Positions 25,636 through 35,543 of a stretch of 44,425 nucleotides of DNA are shown piece by piece (positions within the stretch are counted from its first letter, which is position 1; every line of letters begins with the position of its first letter). Source of the stretch: an uncultured Monoglobus sp. (GTDB taxonomy: Bacteria; Bacillota; Clostridia; Monoglobales; Monoglobaceae); assembly GCA_947585115.1 (NCBI GenBank), contig CANPWW010000009.1, forward strand, positions 1 through 44,425, written 5' to 3'. The translations under genes and the position numbers were made by a program. The notes beneath the pieces are model-generated. The model searched no databases, was not told where the DNA came from, and saw only the letters and a program-made list of their open reading frames with translations.

Positions 25636-25682
25636 AAAGTGGGGCGAAATGTATCGAAGTGTATCGAAAGGGCGAGAAAGGA
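25636..25682 (+). promoter_or_regulatory. MraZ operator boxes
   Basis: Seven-base words resembling AAAGTGT recur every 10 bp with 3-bp gaps: AAAGTGG (25636), GAAATGT (25646), GAAGTGT (25656), GAAAGGG (25666) and a weak GAAAGGA (25676). Spacing and motif match the AAAGTG(T/G)-N3 repeats bound by MraZ in mycoplasmas. The boxes overlap the expected start of transcription, fitting repression of the cluster by MraZ. Confidence 0.65.
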
Positions 25683-25692
25683 GTGCGACGAC

Positions 25693-26100
25693 ATGTTTAT
25701 TGGCGAATATTTACAGACTGTGGACGCTAAGTTCAGAGTTAATGTTCCCGCGGGATTCCGCGCGGAGCTTGGTCAGACATTCGTCGTTGCCAAGGGCGTG
25801 AACTGTATCGCGCTCTATCCGCGCTCCGAATGGGAAGGCTTCCTCAACAGGATAAAAGAGAGAAAGAAGCTGCTGTTTTTCACTTCGGGTTCTAAGGAGT
25901 GCGAGCTGGATACTCAGGGAAGGGTAGTAATACCGCCCGATCTGCGCGAGTATCTGGGGCTCAAAAAGGAGATAGCGGTCGTCGGAACATTCAGGCACGT
26001 TGAGATCTGGAACAGAGACGCGTGGAACGAATACTTTGACGACGATGAATACAGCGCCGAGAATATCGGAAAAATTATGGAAGAACACGAGCTGATATAA
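25693..26100 (+). CDS. mraZ: Transcriptional regulator MraZ
   Basis: This 135-residue protein has two SpoVT-AbrB-like units, each with the DxxxR motif (DAKFR and DTQGR) followed by a VxxP turn. MraZ forms rings that bind the tandem boxes upstream of its own gene and repress the dcw cluster. It is slightly shorter than usual (about 143). AAAGGAG lies 9 nt before the ATG and overlaps the last weak MraZ box. rsmH starts 2 bp after its stop codon. Confidence 0.96.
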   Translation: MFIGEYLQTVDAKFRVNVPAGFRAELGQTFVVAKGVNCIALYPRSEWEGFLNRIKERKKLLFFTSGSKECELDTQGRVVIPPDLREYLGLKKEIAVVGTFRHVEIWNRDAWNEYFDDDEYSAENIGKIMEEHELI

Positions 26101-26102
26101 GT

Positions 26103-27038
26103 ATGGAATTTAATCATATTTCCGTGCTGCCAAACGAGAGCGTCAGAATGCTCGGCATAAGGCCCGGCGGCGTCTACGCGGACGGCACGCTCGGCGGAGG
26201 CGGACACGCGTCGCTTATTTGCGAAAAGCTCGGCGAGAGCGGAACTTTGATCGGCATCGACCGCGATCCCGAAGCGCTGGAGGCCGCGAGCGAGAGGCTC
26301 CGAAAATACAAATGCGGGATAATAGTCCGCCACGACAACTTCTTTAACATAAAAGTGATACTTGATGATCTGGGCATTGAAAAGATAGACGGCGCCGTTC
26401 TGGATCTGGGAGTGTCATCCCACCAGCTCGACGAGGCAGAGCGCGGCTTCAGCTACAATCTGGACGCGCCCCTTGACATGAGAATGGACCGAGAGGACCG
26501 TCTGACCGCCGCGGATGTCGTCAACACATATTCCGAGGAAGAGCTGAAAAAAATACTCAGAGAATACGGCGAGGAAAAAAACGCGGCGAAAATCGCCCGC
26601 TCGATCGCGCGGGCGCGTGAGAAAAAACCGATAGAAACCACGACGGAGCTCAGCGACATAATAAAATACTCGTTTCCGCCGCAAAAACGCTACGGGGACA
26701 AGCATCCCGCGAAACGGAGCTTTCAGGCGATCAGAATCGAGGTCAACGGTGAGCTCAAAGGCCTTGACAAAGCGCTTGAGGATTTTGTCGAAGCGCTGAG
26801 ACCGGGCGGAGTTCTGGCGGTCATAACATTTCACTCGCTTGAGGATCGGATCGTTAAAAACACATTTAACAAGCTCAAGACAGGCTGCACATGTCCTAAG
26901 GATTTTCCGGTGTGCGTCTGCGGCAATAAACCGAAAATAGAGCTCATAAACCGCAAGCCGATAACCGCGGCGGAGGACGAGCTCAAAGAAAACAACCGCG
27001 CTCACAGCGCTAAGCTCAGAGCGGCGAGAAAACTTTAA
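26103..27038 (+). CDS. rsmH: 16S rRNA (cytosine(1402)-N4)-methyltransferase
   Basis: This 311-residue enzyme (MraW) uses S-adenosylmethionine to methylate N4 of C1402 in the ribosomal decoding centre. HISVLPNE, the SAM loop [21 protein letters not shown] and the C-terminal [12 protein letters not shown] are present. No strong ribosome site precedes it, but it starts 2 bp after mraZ, so translation is probably coupled. Confidence 0.97.
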   Translation: MEFNHISVLPNESVRMLGIRPGGVYADGTLGGGGHASLICEKLGESGTLIGIDRDPEALEAASERLRKYKCGIIVRHDNFFNIKVILDDLGIEKIDGAVLDLGVSSHQLDEAERGFSYNLDAPLDMRMDREDRLTAADVVNTYSEEELKKILREYGEEKNAAKIARSIARAREKKPIETTTELSDIIKYSFPPQKRYGDKHPAKRSFQAIRIEVNGELKGLDKALEDFVEALRPGGVLAVITFHSLEDRIVKNTFNKLKTGCTCPKDFPVCVCGNKPKIELINRKPITAAEDELKENNRAHSAKLRAARKL

Positions 27039-27062
27039 AATTTACAGAAAGGGATGGAGTAG

Positions 27063-27878
27063 GTGCCAACCAAGCAAAGAGAGTCGTATCGGCGTCAGTC
27101 GGCGCCGAGGCGTAATTACAGTTACAGAAACGAATACCGGGCAGCCGCGCCTTCCCGTTATGATAACAGATACCCGGAGCAAAGACGCGCCGATAGCCAA
27201 AGACGCGTAAATAACCAAAAAGACGCGCGCGCCGCGCAGACCTATAGCCGTCCGCGTTACGACTATAACGCTCAGACCGTAGACAGCCGCCGATACTTAG
27301 GCGGCTCGTATAACGGCGCGGGCGCATATGACAGATACGGATATGACCGCGGGGCCGGTTATTCGGCGCCTGTTCGGCCTTATCGGGAGAGAGACGTGCG
27401 GGGCTCGGACTACGCCGCGCCGAGATACGGGACCTACACCGGTTATACCCGAACCGCGCCTCCGAGACGCGAATACGGCGATCCGACGCGGGAGCGGAGC
27501 TATGAGACCCGCGAGCCGCGGCCGGAGCGGCGCGTCCTCACGCGCGAGCAGCGCGAGGAACGCCGCGAAAACGTGCGTTCCAGACTGAAAATAATCGGCC
27601 TTATCTTAGTGCTGTCTTTTATGAGCCTGGTTATGATATACAGACAGACGGCGATTTTCGGAAAAAGCAGAGAGATCGACTCTCTGAACACCACGCTGTC
27701 CGGAATACTTGTGAAAAACGAGGGTATTCAGTCGAGCATCGACAGGTCTATAGAATTGGGAAACCTTGAAACCTACGCGAAGAATCGGCTGGGAATGATC
27801 AATCCCGACTCGTCTCAGGTCTTTTATGTGGATATGGGCGCCAAGGACGAGGTCGTCAAATCTTCATCATCAAAATAG
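27063..27878 (+). CDS. ftsL: FtsL-like divisome protein with very long Arg/Tyr-rich N-terminus
   Basis: This 271-residue protein has one membrane helix (residues about 177-195), an outer coiled-coil segment (about 200-240) and a short tail, the layout of FtsL/DivIC septum proteins. Its position between rsmH and ftsI is the ftsL locus. Unusually, about 172 residues precede the helix; they are Arg- and Tyr-rich (about 39 Arg, 22 Tyr) with Gly, Ala, Asn and Pro, and look disordered. Ordinary FtsL has 20-60 cytoplasmic residues. The start is GTG behind GGGATGGAG. FtsL links FtsQ/DivIB and the FtsW-FtsI synthase. Identification rests on context and topology. Confidence 0.78.
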   Translation: MPTKQRESYRRQSAPRRNYSYRNEYRAAAPSRYDNRYPEQRRADSQRRVNNQKDARAAQTYSRPRYDYNAQTVDSRRYLGGSYNGAGAYDRYGYDRGAGYSAPVRPYRERDVRGSDYAAPRYGTYTGYTRTAPPRREYGDPTRERSYETREPRPERRVLTREQREERRENVRSRLKIIGLILVLSFMSLVMIYRQTAIFGKSREIDSLNTTLSGILVKNEGIQSSIDRSIELGNLETYAKNRLGMINPDSSQVFYVDMGAKDEVVKSSSSK

Positions 27879-28026
27879 CGTCGGTTTCGGATTTTATATA
27901 ACCGAACTGTTCTAAAGCAGTGAAATTTGAAATAAACTTTCCAAGTAAACGCGCTTTGATCGGCGTTTGCTTAAAGAGAACGGCGGCCGCGCACGGTCGC
28001 CTTGTTGGATTTATGGAGGAAAGCGT

Positions 28027-30273
28027 ATGTCGGCTAAAAAGGCAAAAAAGAAAAGCGGAACAAGCGGCAGACTTATTTTCATAGCCGCTGCTTTCGCGCT
28101 TTTGATGGCGCTGCTTTGTCTGCGCGTCGGCTGGCTCCAGATCGTGCGCGGCAAGGATCTGTCGCGGCAGGCTCTCGACCAGCAGACCAGCGACAACACC
28201 GTGAGCGCGAAACGCGGCAATATATATGACCGCAACTATAAGGTCCTGGCCTCAAACATAACCGTTGAGTCGATAAGCATAAGCCCCGGGACCGTCAGGG
28301 ATTCCATTGATGAGAAGGGTCTCGGCGTGGACAGCGTGGCGAAAAACATCGGCGATATTCTCGATATGGATATGGAAACGGTCAAGGACAAGATCGACAA
28401 AAAGATCCAAAGCGAAACCCTGAAAAAGAAGGTGGACAAAGAGGTCGCCGACAAGCTTCGCGAGTATGTGGAGTCGGTCGACTTGAGCGGCGTTGTGTTT
28501 ACGGAAGACGTGAAGCGTTATTACCCGTACAACAATTTTGCCGCGCAGGTCATCGGATTTTGCGGAACCGACAATCAGGGCCTTGAGGGTATCGAGAGCA
28601 TATACGACGACCAGCTCAGCGGAGTGCCCGGCAGAGTTGTTTCCGCGCAGCAGTCCACGGGCCTTGAGGGAAACAGCGGATATGAAAACTATATCGCCGC
28701 TCAGGACGGCAACAGCGTTGTGCTCACGATAGACGAGACGATACAGAACTACGCCCAGAAAAATCTGGAGGCCGCCGCGGCGGACAACAGACTGGCCGAG
28801 GGGGCCGCGGCTATCGTTATGGATGTCGACACGGCCGAGATTTTGGCCATGTGCACCGAGCCTGACTATAATCTGAACGAGCCCTTTGAAATTACCGACG
28901 CCATAAAAGAAAAATATCCCGATATTGAACAAGAGCTTGAAAAACTGGAAGGCGAGGAGTATAATGAGAAGCTGGGAGAGGTAATGCAGACGGTCCGCCG
29001 CAACAAGGCGGTGGTTGACTCGTACGAGCCCGGCTCGACCTTCAAGTCGGTAACGGCCTCGATCGCGCTTGACACGCGCGCCTGCGCGCTGACCGATATG
29101 TTTACCTGCGGCGGCTCGTATCAGGTGGCCGACAGGACCATAAACTGCGCGAATACCTCGGGCCACGGAACACAGGACTTTTCGCAGGCGGTGCAGAATT
29201 CCTGCAACCCCGCGTTTATTCAGATAGGCCAGAAAATAGGCAAAGAAAGATTTGTAAACGGCGTCAAGGCTTTCGGATTTTTGAGCAAAACAGGCATTGA
29301 GATCCCCGGAGAGGCCGCCGGTATGGGATACGACGCCAGCATGAGCGACGTCGATCTCGCGACCGAGTCGTTCGGTCAGTCGATAACGGTCACGCCCCTT
29401 CAAATGGCGGCGGCGGTCAGCGCGGTGGCGAACGGCGGCACATTGATGAAGCCGCATATCGTGAAGCAGATAGTGAATTCCGATATGGGCATCGTTGAGA
29501 GCACCGAGCCCGAGACCGTGCGTCAGGTCATCTCTAAAGAGACCAGCGCGGAAATGTGCAAGATCCTTGAATCGGTCGTGTCGGAGGGCGGCGGCAAAAA
29601 CGCGTACCTCGCCGGATACAGAATAGCGGGCAAGACCGGAACCTCCGAGAAGATCCCGAGGGGAAACGGAAAATACATCGCCTCGTTTATAGGATTCGCT
29701 CCGGCCGACGATCCTCGCGTGCTCTGTCTGGTTATTATGGATGAGCCGAACGGCGACAGCTATTACGGCGGACAGATAGCAGCTCCGGTCGTGCGTGATA
29801 TTTTGGGCGAGACCCTGCAGTATCTGGGAGTTGAGCCCATGTACAACTCAAACGAGGAAGAATATATAGACGTGGAGGTCCCCGATGTGGCGGGAATGAG
29901 CAAGTCCGACGCCGGTATCGCGGCGGATGAGAACGGACTTGTCATAAAGATCAGCGGAAACGGCGAGACGGTCGTCGACCAGATCCCCAAGCCCCACACC
30001 AGAGTAACTCAGGGCAGCACGATCGTCGCTTATACCGAGAGCGGCGGAGCCGAGCGCACGGTGGCGGTCCCCAACGTGGTCGGCGAGACTCCGGCCTCGG
30101 CCAACGCGACCCTTGAGAACAACGGGCTGAACGCCAGGATCAAAGGCGTTTCCAAGTTCGGCAAAAACGCGACATGTATCGGTCAGTCACCGGTCGAGGG
30201 AACAATGGTTGAGCCGGGAACGGTTGTGACGCTTAATTTCAGATATGACGAGTCGGAAACGACAAATGATTAA
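28027..30273 (+). CDS. Class B penicillin-binding protein, FtsI/SpoVD-like, with two PASTA domains
   Basis: This 748-residue transpeptidase has a membrane helix (about 14-36), a dimerisation domain, the transpeptidase domain with nucleophile S337 in STFK, then SCN and KTGT, and two C-terminal PASTA domains (VEVPDVAGMS and VAVPNVVGET). It crosslinks septal peptidoglycan with FtsW. SpoVD normally has one PASTA domain and PBP2x-type FtsI two, so vegetative FtsI and sporulation SpoVD cannot be separated here. I chose the ATG at 28027 with GGAGG 7 nt upstream; a TTG twenty codons earlier has no ribosome site. The 148 bp after ftsL hold only weak hairpins. Confidence 0.92.
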   Translation: MSAKKAKKKSGTSGRLIFIAAAFALLMALLCLRVGWLQIVRGKDLSRQALDQQTSDNTVSAKRGNIYDRNYKVLASNITVESISISPGTVRDSIDEKGLGVDSVAKNIGDILDMDMETVKDKIDKKIQSETLKKKVDKEVADKLREYVESVDLSGVVFTEDVKRYYPYNNFAAQVIGFCGTDNQGLEGIESIYDDQLSGVPGRVVSAQQSTGLEGNSGYENYIAAQDGNSVVLTIDETIQNYAQKNLEAAAADNRLAEGAAAIVMDVDTAEILAMCTEPDYNLNEPFEITDAIKEKYPDIEQELEKLEGEEYNEKLGEVMQTVRRNKAVVDSYEPGSTFKSVTASIALDTRACALTDMFTCGGSYQVADRTINCANTSGHGTQDFSQAVQNSCNPAFIQIGQKIGKERFVNGVKAFGFLSKTGIEIPGEAAGMGYDASMSDVDLATESFGQSITVTPLQMAAAVSAVANGGTLMKPHIVKQIVNSDMGIVESTEPETVRQVISKETSAEMCKILESVVSEGGGKNAYLAGYRIAGKTGTSEKIPRGNGKYIASFIGFAPADDPRVLCLVIMDEPNGDSYYGGQIAAPVVRDILGETLQYLGVEPMYNSNEEEYIDVEVPDVAGMSKSDAGIAADENGLVIKISGNGETVVDQIPKPHTRVTQGSTIVAYTESGGAERTVAVPNVVGETPASANATLENNGLNARIKGVSKFGKNATCIGQSPVEGTMVEPGTVVTLNFRYDESETTND

Positions 30274-30311
30274 AATAAATTTGCGCAATTGACAGGAAAA
30301 GGAGAAGGGTT

Positions 30312-31757
30312 ATGACTTTATCGGAATTGCTGAAAGATGTGAAAATTAAAAAAATGTCGGGCGGCGGCGGAATGAAAATAAGCGGAGTCGCTTATGATTC
30401 AAGAAAAGTAAAGCCGGGTTATGTTTTTGTCTGCATAACCGGATACGCGACAGACGGACACAAGTTCGCGCGGTCCGCGGTGGAAAACGGAGCCGTGGCG
30501 GTAGTGGCGGAGCATGATCTGCCGACGGTCGACGTGCCCTGCGTGGTAGTCGAAAACACAAGAAAGGCGATGGCGCATATCGCCGCCACATATTATGATT
30601 ATCCGTTTAAGAAATTCAATCTTATAGGCATAACCGGAACTAACGGCAAGACCACATCAACATATTTGATAAAAGCCATCCTTGAGCATATGGGAAAAAA
30701 GGTCGGCCTCATCGGCACGAACCAGAATATGATCGGCGATATGGTTATCCCCTCGTCGCGCACCACGCCCGATTCTCTGGAGCTTATGCAGCTTTTTGAC
30801 GAGATAGCCGGGCACAACGTTGACTATGTGGTTATGGAGGTCTCGTCCCACGCGCTCGCCCTCGACCGGGTGACCTCGTGCGAGTTTAACGTGGGAGCGT
30901 TCACGAATATAACCCAGGACCACCTGGATTTTCATAAGACTATGGAGGAATATCTCGCCGCGAAAAGCATACTCTTTAACATCTGTAAAAACGGCGTGAT
31001 AAACGCCGACGACAGCGGAAGCAAGCTGCTGCTGGAAAAAGAAACATGCGACAGCGTCATTACCTACGGAATCGACAGCGACTGCGACCTGAAAGCTTCA
31101 AATATTGAGCTCAGAAGCGACGGCGTGAAGTTTGACTTGAGCTTTAACGGCGAGACGCAGAGAGTAGATCTGCCGATACCCGGCAGATTCTCGGTATACA
31201 ACGCCATGACGGCCATAGGCTGCTGTCTGGCGGACGGGATCTCTCTTAAGGACGCGGTCGACGGAATACACACCGCCCACGGAGTAAAGGGCAGGATAGA
31301 GATCGTCAAGACACCGGGCACGGATTATACCGTGATCATTGATTACGCTCACACGCCCGACGGACTTCTGAATGTTATAAACGCCATCAGAGGCTTTGCC
31401 AAAGGCCGCGTGGTGACGCTGTTCGGCTGCGGCGGGGACCGCGACGCGACCAAGCGTCCCAAGATGGGCAAGATCGCGGCGGAGCTTTCGGACTTTTGCA
31501 TTGTCACCAGCGACAATCCTCGCACCGAGGATCCCGAAAAGATCGTGCAGCAGGTCGTTGAGGGCGTGAAGCAGACAGACTGCGATTATGTTGTGATAAC
31601 AAACAGGTTCGAGGCTATCGAATACGCTCTTGACCACGCCCAAAAAGATGATATAATATTACTTGCGGGCAAAGGCCACGAGACATATCAGATACTCGGA
31701 ACCGACACGATAAAATTTGACGAGCGTGAGATAGTTACAAAGCTTCTCGGGGTCTGA
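30312..31757 (+). CDS. murE: UDP-MurNAc-tripeptide synthetase, meso-diaminopimelate type
   Basis: This 481-residue Mur ligase adds the third residue of the peptidoglycan stem peptide using ATP. The P-loop GITGTNGKTTST, the UDP-binding N-domain and the C-terminal domain are present. The motif DNPR (SDNPRTEDP) is the known determinant for meso-diaminopimelate rather than lysine, so the cell wall is of the diaminopimelate type. AAAAGGAG lies just before the start. Confidence 0.96.
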   Translation: MTLSELLKDVKIKKMSGGGGMKISGVAYDSRKVKPGYVFVCITGYATDGHKFARSAVENGAVAVVAEHDLPTVDVPCVVVENTRKAMAHIAATYYDYPFKKFNLIGITGTNGKTTSTYLIKAILEHMGKKVGLIGTNQNMIGDMVIPSSRTTPDSLELMQLFDEIAGHNVDYVVMEVSSHALALDRVTSCEFNVGAFTNITQDHLDFHKTMEEYLAAKSILFNICKNGVINADDSGSKLLLEKETCDSVITYGIDSDCDLKASNIELRSDGVKFDLSFNGETQRVDLPIPGRFSVYNAMTAIGCCLADGISLKDAVDGIHTAHGVKGRIEIVKTPGTDYTVIIDYAHTPDGLLNVINAIRGFAKGRVVTLFGCGGDRDATKRPKMGKIAAELSDFCIVTSDNPRTEDPEKIVQQVVEGVKQTDCDYVVITNRFEAIEYALDHAQKDDIILLAGKGHETYQILGTDTIKFDEREIVTKLLGV

Positions 31758-31793
31758 ATTTTAAAGATATAGGCAAACTAAGGAGAGAGAGTT

Positions 31794-33203
31794 ATGAAAT
31801 GGTGTATGAACGTCAGCGCGATAGCAAAAGCCTCGGACGGAGAGATCCGTAATCTGAGCGGCGACGAGATCGTTAAAAATATCGTGCGCGACGACAGAGA
31901 AGTTGAGGAGGGCACAGTTTTTGTGGCCCTCAGAGGCAAGAACAACAACGGACACAGATTTGTTGAAAGAGCGGTGGAAAACGGTGCTGTCTGCTGCGTT
32001 GTGAACAGGGATGAAGGCGATTTCGGGAGCCTGCCCGTAGTGGCGGTGGACGATACCTTTAAGGCGCTTCGCGATATAGCGTCGGCCTATCGCGATCGAT
32101 TTAACATTCCGGTCATAGGAATAACTGGCAGCGTCGGAAAGACCTCGACCAAGGGCATGATTGCATCGGTCATGAGCACCGAGTTTGCCACCCTCAAAAC
32201 AGAGAGCAATTATAACAACGAGGTCGGCGTCCCTTTGACGCTTTTCCGTCTGTCGGACGACGACGAGGCCGCCGTTATCGAGATGGGCATGAGCGCATTC
32301 GGCGAGATCTCGCGCCTGTCGCGGATCGTTAAGCCAGACACCGCGGTTATCACCAATATCGGGATATCGCATATCGAGCATCTGGGCAGCCGCGAGGGAA
32401 TTTTAAAGGCGAAAACCGAGATACTGGACGGACTCTCGATCGACGGAACCGTTATTTTAAACGGTGACGACGATCTGCTCTGGTCAAAAAACGGCGAGCT
32501 TGAATATGAGACCTTGTATTACGGTATCGAAAATAAGGCCTGCGATTTGGTCGCCACCGACATCAGGCTGTTTTCCTCGGGAAGCGAGTTCACGGTGCGC
32601 ATAGACGGCGAGGACTACAGATTTGAGACAAATGTTCCCGGAGTGCATCATATTTATAACGCGCTGGCCGCGATCCTGACGGGTTACAGATACAACGTCA
32701 GCGTCAAGAACATGATCAAGGGCGTGCATGATTTCGCGCCCGAGGGTTTCAGGCAGTCGGTCAGCAAATACCGCGATTTTACGGTTATAAACGATTGTTA
32801 CAACGCCTGCCCCGACTCGATGGAATCGGGAATGGACGTTCTCGGACTCACCGCCGAGGAAAACGGCGGCAGGTCGCGCAAGGTGGCGTGCCTGGGCGAT
32901 ATGCTGGAGCTCGGGGACAAGTCGGTCGAGGCTCATTACAATGTGGGCAAAATGTGCGCAGAGAAAAAAATCGACTGCCTGATAACGGTCGGGGAAATGG
33001 CGCGCAATATCGCGCGCGGCGCCGCCCAACACGGAATGAACCCCAATGATATTTACGAGTTTGAATCGGGAGCGGACGCCATAGAAAAAATCGCCTCGAT
33101 CATTCGAAAAGGCGACATTGTATGGATAAAAGGCTCAAGAGGCATGCGCCTTGAAAAGATCGCGGAGGCGCTCGATAAGCTGGGAAACAAGGATCAAATT
33201 TGA
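31794..33203 (+). CDS. murF: UDP-MurNAc-tripeptide:D-Ala-D-Ala ligase
   Basis: This 469-residue Mur ligase attaches D-alanyl-D-alanine to the tripeptide made by MurE. The P-loop GITGSVGKTSTK, VFVALRGKNNNGH in the N-domain and DCYNACPDSM in the central/C-terminal part are typical. AAGGAG lies at the proper distance. It follows murE by 36 bp. Confidence 0.96.
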   Translation: MKWCMNVSAIAKASDGEIRNLSGDEIVKNIVRDDREVEEGTVFVALRGKNNNGHRFVERAVENGAVCCVVNRDEGDFGSLPVVAVDDTFKALRDIASAYRDRFNIPVIGITGSVGKTSTKGMIASVMSTEFATLKTESNYNNEVGVPLTLFRLSDDDEAAVIEMGMSAFGEISRLSRIVKPDTAVITNIGISHIEHLGSREGILKAKTEILDGLSIDGTVILNGDDDLLWSKNGELEYETLYYGIENKACDLVATDIRLFSSGSEFTVRIDGEDYRFETNVPGVHHIYNALAAILTGYRYNVSVKNMIKGVHDFAPEGFRQSVSKYRDFTVINDCYNACPDSMESGMDVLGLTAEENGGRSRKVACLGDMLELGDKSVEAHYNVGKMCAEKKIDCLITVGEMARNIARGAAQHGMNPNDIYEFESGADAIEKIASIIRKGDIVWIKGSRGMRLEKIAEALDKLGNKDQI

Positions 33204-33244
33204 ATACGGATTGATCCTGAATTTATTTGATGGGAGAGAAGCTT

Positions 33245-34222
33245 ATGTATTATATAATCGGAGGCGCCGCGGCGCTCGCGCTGTCGCTTTTGCTGGGAAT
33301 GTTTACCATTCCGATGCTCAGACGCCTTAAATTCGGTCAGGAGATCCGCGAGATCGGACCCTCATGGCATGCGTCGAAATCCGGGACACCCACGATGGGA
33401 GGAGTAATTTTTATTATATCCTCGGCGGCGGCGCTTATTATCACCTGCTTGTGGGGCTTCTTGGTCGGCGGAAGAAGCGGCGGTTTTACCGAGCTTTTGA
33501 TAGTGGAGCTGCTTTCGCTGTCGTTCGGCGTTATCGGATTTATCGATGACTATATCAAGGTTGTGAAAAAACGCAACCTGGGTTTGACCGCCGTTCAGAA
33601 ATTCGGCTTGCAGTTTCTGGTGTCGCTGGTTTTCGCGACGTTTGTCGCGGTGTTCGGAGATACCGGAACGGTCATTGATCTGCCGTTCGCCAAGACAAAT
33701 ATTGATTTAAACTGGTTCTATATTCCGTTTATTATATTTGTTATGCTGGCGACGGTCAACAGCGTCAATCTTACCGACGGTCTCGACGGTCTCGCGACTA
33801 CCATAACGATGGTCGTAATGCTGTTTTATCTTTTGATCTCGCTGAGAATAAAAAACAGCGCGATGGCGCTTTTCGCGGCGGTCATGTTGGGCGCGCTGGC
33901 GGGATTTTTGTTCTATAACAGAAAACCGGCAAAGGTTTTCATGGGCGACACGGGCTCGCTGTTCCTCGGCGGCGCCGTTTGCGGCCTCGCGATAACTCTG
34001 AGGCAGCCGCTCACGCTGCTTATTGTCGGTCTTGTTTACGTGATCGAGACTTTGTCGGTTATCATGCAGGTGACGTCATACAAGCTGACCGGCAAGAGAA
34101 TATTTAAAATGTCGCCCATTCATCATCATTTTGAGATGTGCGGCTGGAGCGAGGAAAAAATAGTATGCGTGTTCTCGCTCGTGACGCTGCTGCTCTGCGC
34201 GGTTATGTATTTCTTCGGTTAG
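33245..34222 (+). CDS. mraY: Phospho-MurNAc-pentapeptide transferase
   Basis: This 325-residue membrane enzyme makes lipid I from UDP-MurNAc-pentapeptide and undecaprenyl phosphate. It shows about ten hydrophobic segments and the catalytic loops DDYIKVVKKRNLGL, NLTDGLDGLA and HHHFEMCGWSE. I chose the ATG at 33245, 7 nt after GGGAG; a TTG and an ATG 15-18 bp upstream are less well placed. In many genomes murD follows; here ftsW does. Confidence 0.96.
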   Translation: MYYIIGGAAALALSLLLGMFTIPMLRRLKFGQEIREIGPSWHASKSGTPTMGGVIFIISSAAALIITCLWGFLVGGRSGGFTELLIVELLSLSFGVIGFIDDYIKVVKKRNLGLTAVQKFGLQFLVSLVFATFVAVFGDTGTVIDLPFAKTNIDLNWFYIPFIIFVMLATVNSVNLTDGLDGLATTITMVVMLFYLLISLRIKNSAMALFAAVMLGALAGFLFYNRKPAKVFMGDTGSLFLGGAVCGLAITLRQPLTLLIVGLVYVIETLSVIMQVTSYKLTGKRIFKMSPIHHHFEMCGWSEEKIVCVFSLVTLLLCAVMYFFG

Positions 34223-34270
34223 AGCGGCGGAACTGTTTGAAAACTTTCTATGCCCTGTGAGGTGATTTTA

Positions 34271-35542
34271 TTGGCGGATTATAACAGAAATATGAATAAC
34301 GGACGAAGGCCCGTTGAAAATCGGGGTTATTCCTATGAACAAGCGCGGCGTCCCGCGCCCGACAGACGCGTCGTAGAAAACGGCAAAGGCCGAAAACAGG
34401 CCTCGGGAGCCCGCGCGGCCGCAAGAAATATACTCAGGATCGGCGATATGAAAATCAGGCTGGGAGCCTTTGACTACCAGTTTCTTTTGATTACGATCAT
34501 TCTTGTGGCTTTCGGCATAATAATGCTGTACAGCGCCAGCAGTTCGAGGGCGTACGCCAACCAGGACGGCGACAGCCTGTTTTATGTCAAAAAGCAGCTG
34601 GAAGGCCTCGCTTTAGGTCTTGTTCTGATGTATATCGCTATGAAGGTGGATTATCATGTGCTGGCAAAATTCTCGCCGGGGTTGTATGTCGCGGGAATAA
34701 TAATGCTTGCCTTGGTGTTTGTGCCCGGCCTCGGAAAAACCGCCGGCGGCGCGACAAGATGGCTGCTTTTCTTCCAGCCCTCCGAGATCGTGAAGATGAT
34801 AATGATAATTGTTATGGCGTGGTACCTTGATAAAAACCGGGATAAGCTGGGGAAATTCTTTAAGGGATTTTTGCCTTGTCTTTTTCTTTTGGCGGTCGTG
34901 GCTGTGCTCCTGATGATGGAGCCCCATTTCAGCGCCACGATCCTTATTGTGTTCACAGGACTTTTGATGATGTTCGCGGCGGGAGCTAAATACCGCCACT
35001 TCGGAATAATGGGCATACCCGTTCTCCTGGGCGGAATCGCGATGGTAATCACCTCGCCCTACAGACTTCAGAGGATAACGGCGTTCATGGATCCTTTCGG
35101 CGACAAGCAGGGCTCGGGCTGGCAGATAGTCCAGTCGCTGTACGCCATCGGCTCGGGCGGAATATTCGGCGTAGGTTTCGGACAGAGCAGACAGAAGTAT
35201 ATGTCGCTGCCCGAGCCTCACAATGACTTTATATTTTCGGTTCTCGCCGAGGAGCTCGGCTGGTTCGGCGTTATAGTGGTTATCGCTCTGTTTATCTGCC
35301 TTGTGTGGCGCGGAATCAGAATAGCGCAAAAGGCTCCCGACATGCTGGGAATGCTTATTGTGGTCGGATGTATAGGATTGATAGGGGTTCAGGCTTTGAT
35401 AAATATAGGCGTTGTTTCGGCTTCGTTTCCTGTTACCGGAATGCCGCTGCCGTTTTTCAGCTACGGCGGCACGGCGCTTGCCATAACAATGGCGGAAATC
35501 GGGCTTATTCTGAATGTTTCAAGACAGGAGAGGGTGCTGTGA
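34271..35542 (+). CDS. ftsW: Septal peptidoglycan polymerase FtsW (SEDS family)
   Basis: This 423-residue SEDS glycosyltransferase has about ten membrane helices and the C-terminal signature PVTGMPLPFFSYGG. It polymerises lipid II at the septum with its class B PBP partner. I chose the TTG at 34271, 6 nt after GAGGTG; an ATG at 34250 has no ribosome site. The N-terminus carries about 60 basic, Asn/Arg/Tyr-rich cytoplasmic residues before the first helix, longer than usual and similar in style to the FtsL-like and FtsQ N-termini. A sporulation-specific SpoVE role is possible. Confidence 0.93.
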   Translation: MADYNRNMNNGRRPVENRGYSYEQARRPAPDRRVVENGKGRKQASGARAAARNILRIGDMKIRLGAFDYQFLLITIILVAFGIIMLYSASSSRAYANQDGDSLFYVKKQLEGLALGLVLMYIAMKVDYHVLAKFSPGLYVAGIIMLALVFVPGLGKTAGGATRWLLFFQPSEIVKMIMIIVMAWYLDKNRDKLGKFFKGFLPCLFLLAVVAVLLMMEPHFSATILIVFTGLLMMFAAGAKYRHFGIMGIPVLLGGIAMVITSPYRLQRITAFMDPFGDKQGSGWQIVQSLYAIGSGGIFGVGFGQSRQKYMSLPEPHNDFIFSVLAEELGWFGVIVVIALFICLVWRGIRIAQKAPDMLGMLIVVGCIGLIGVQALINIGVVSASFPVTGMPLPFFSYGGTALAITMAEIGLILNVSRQERVL

Positions 35543-35543
35543 C

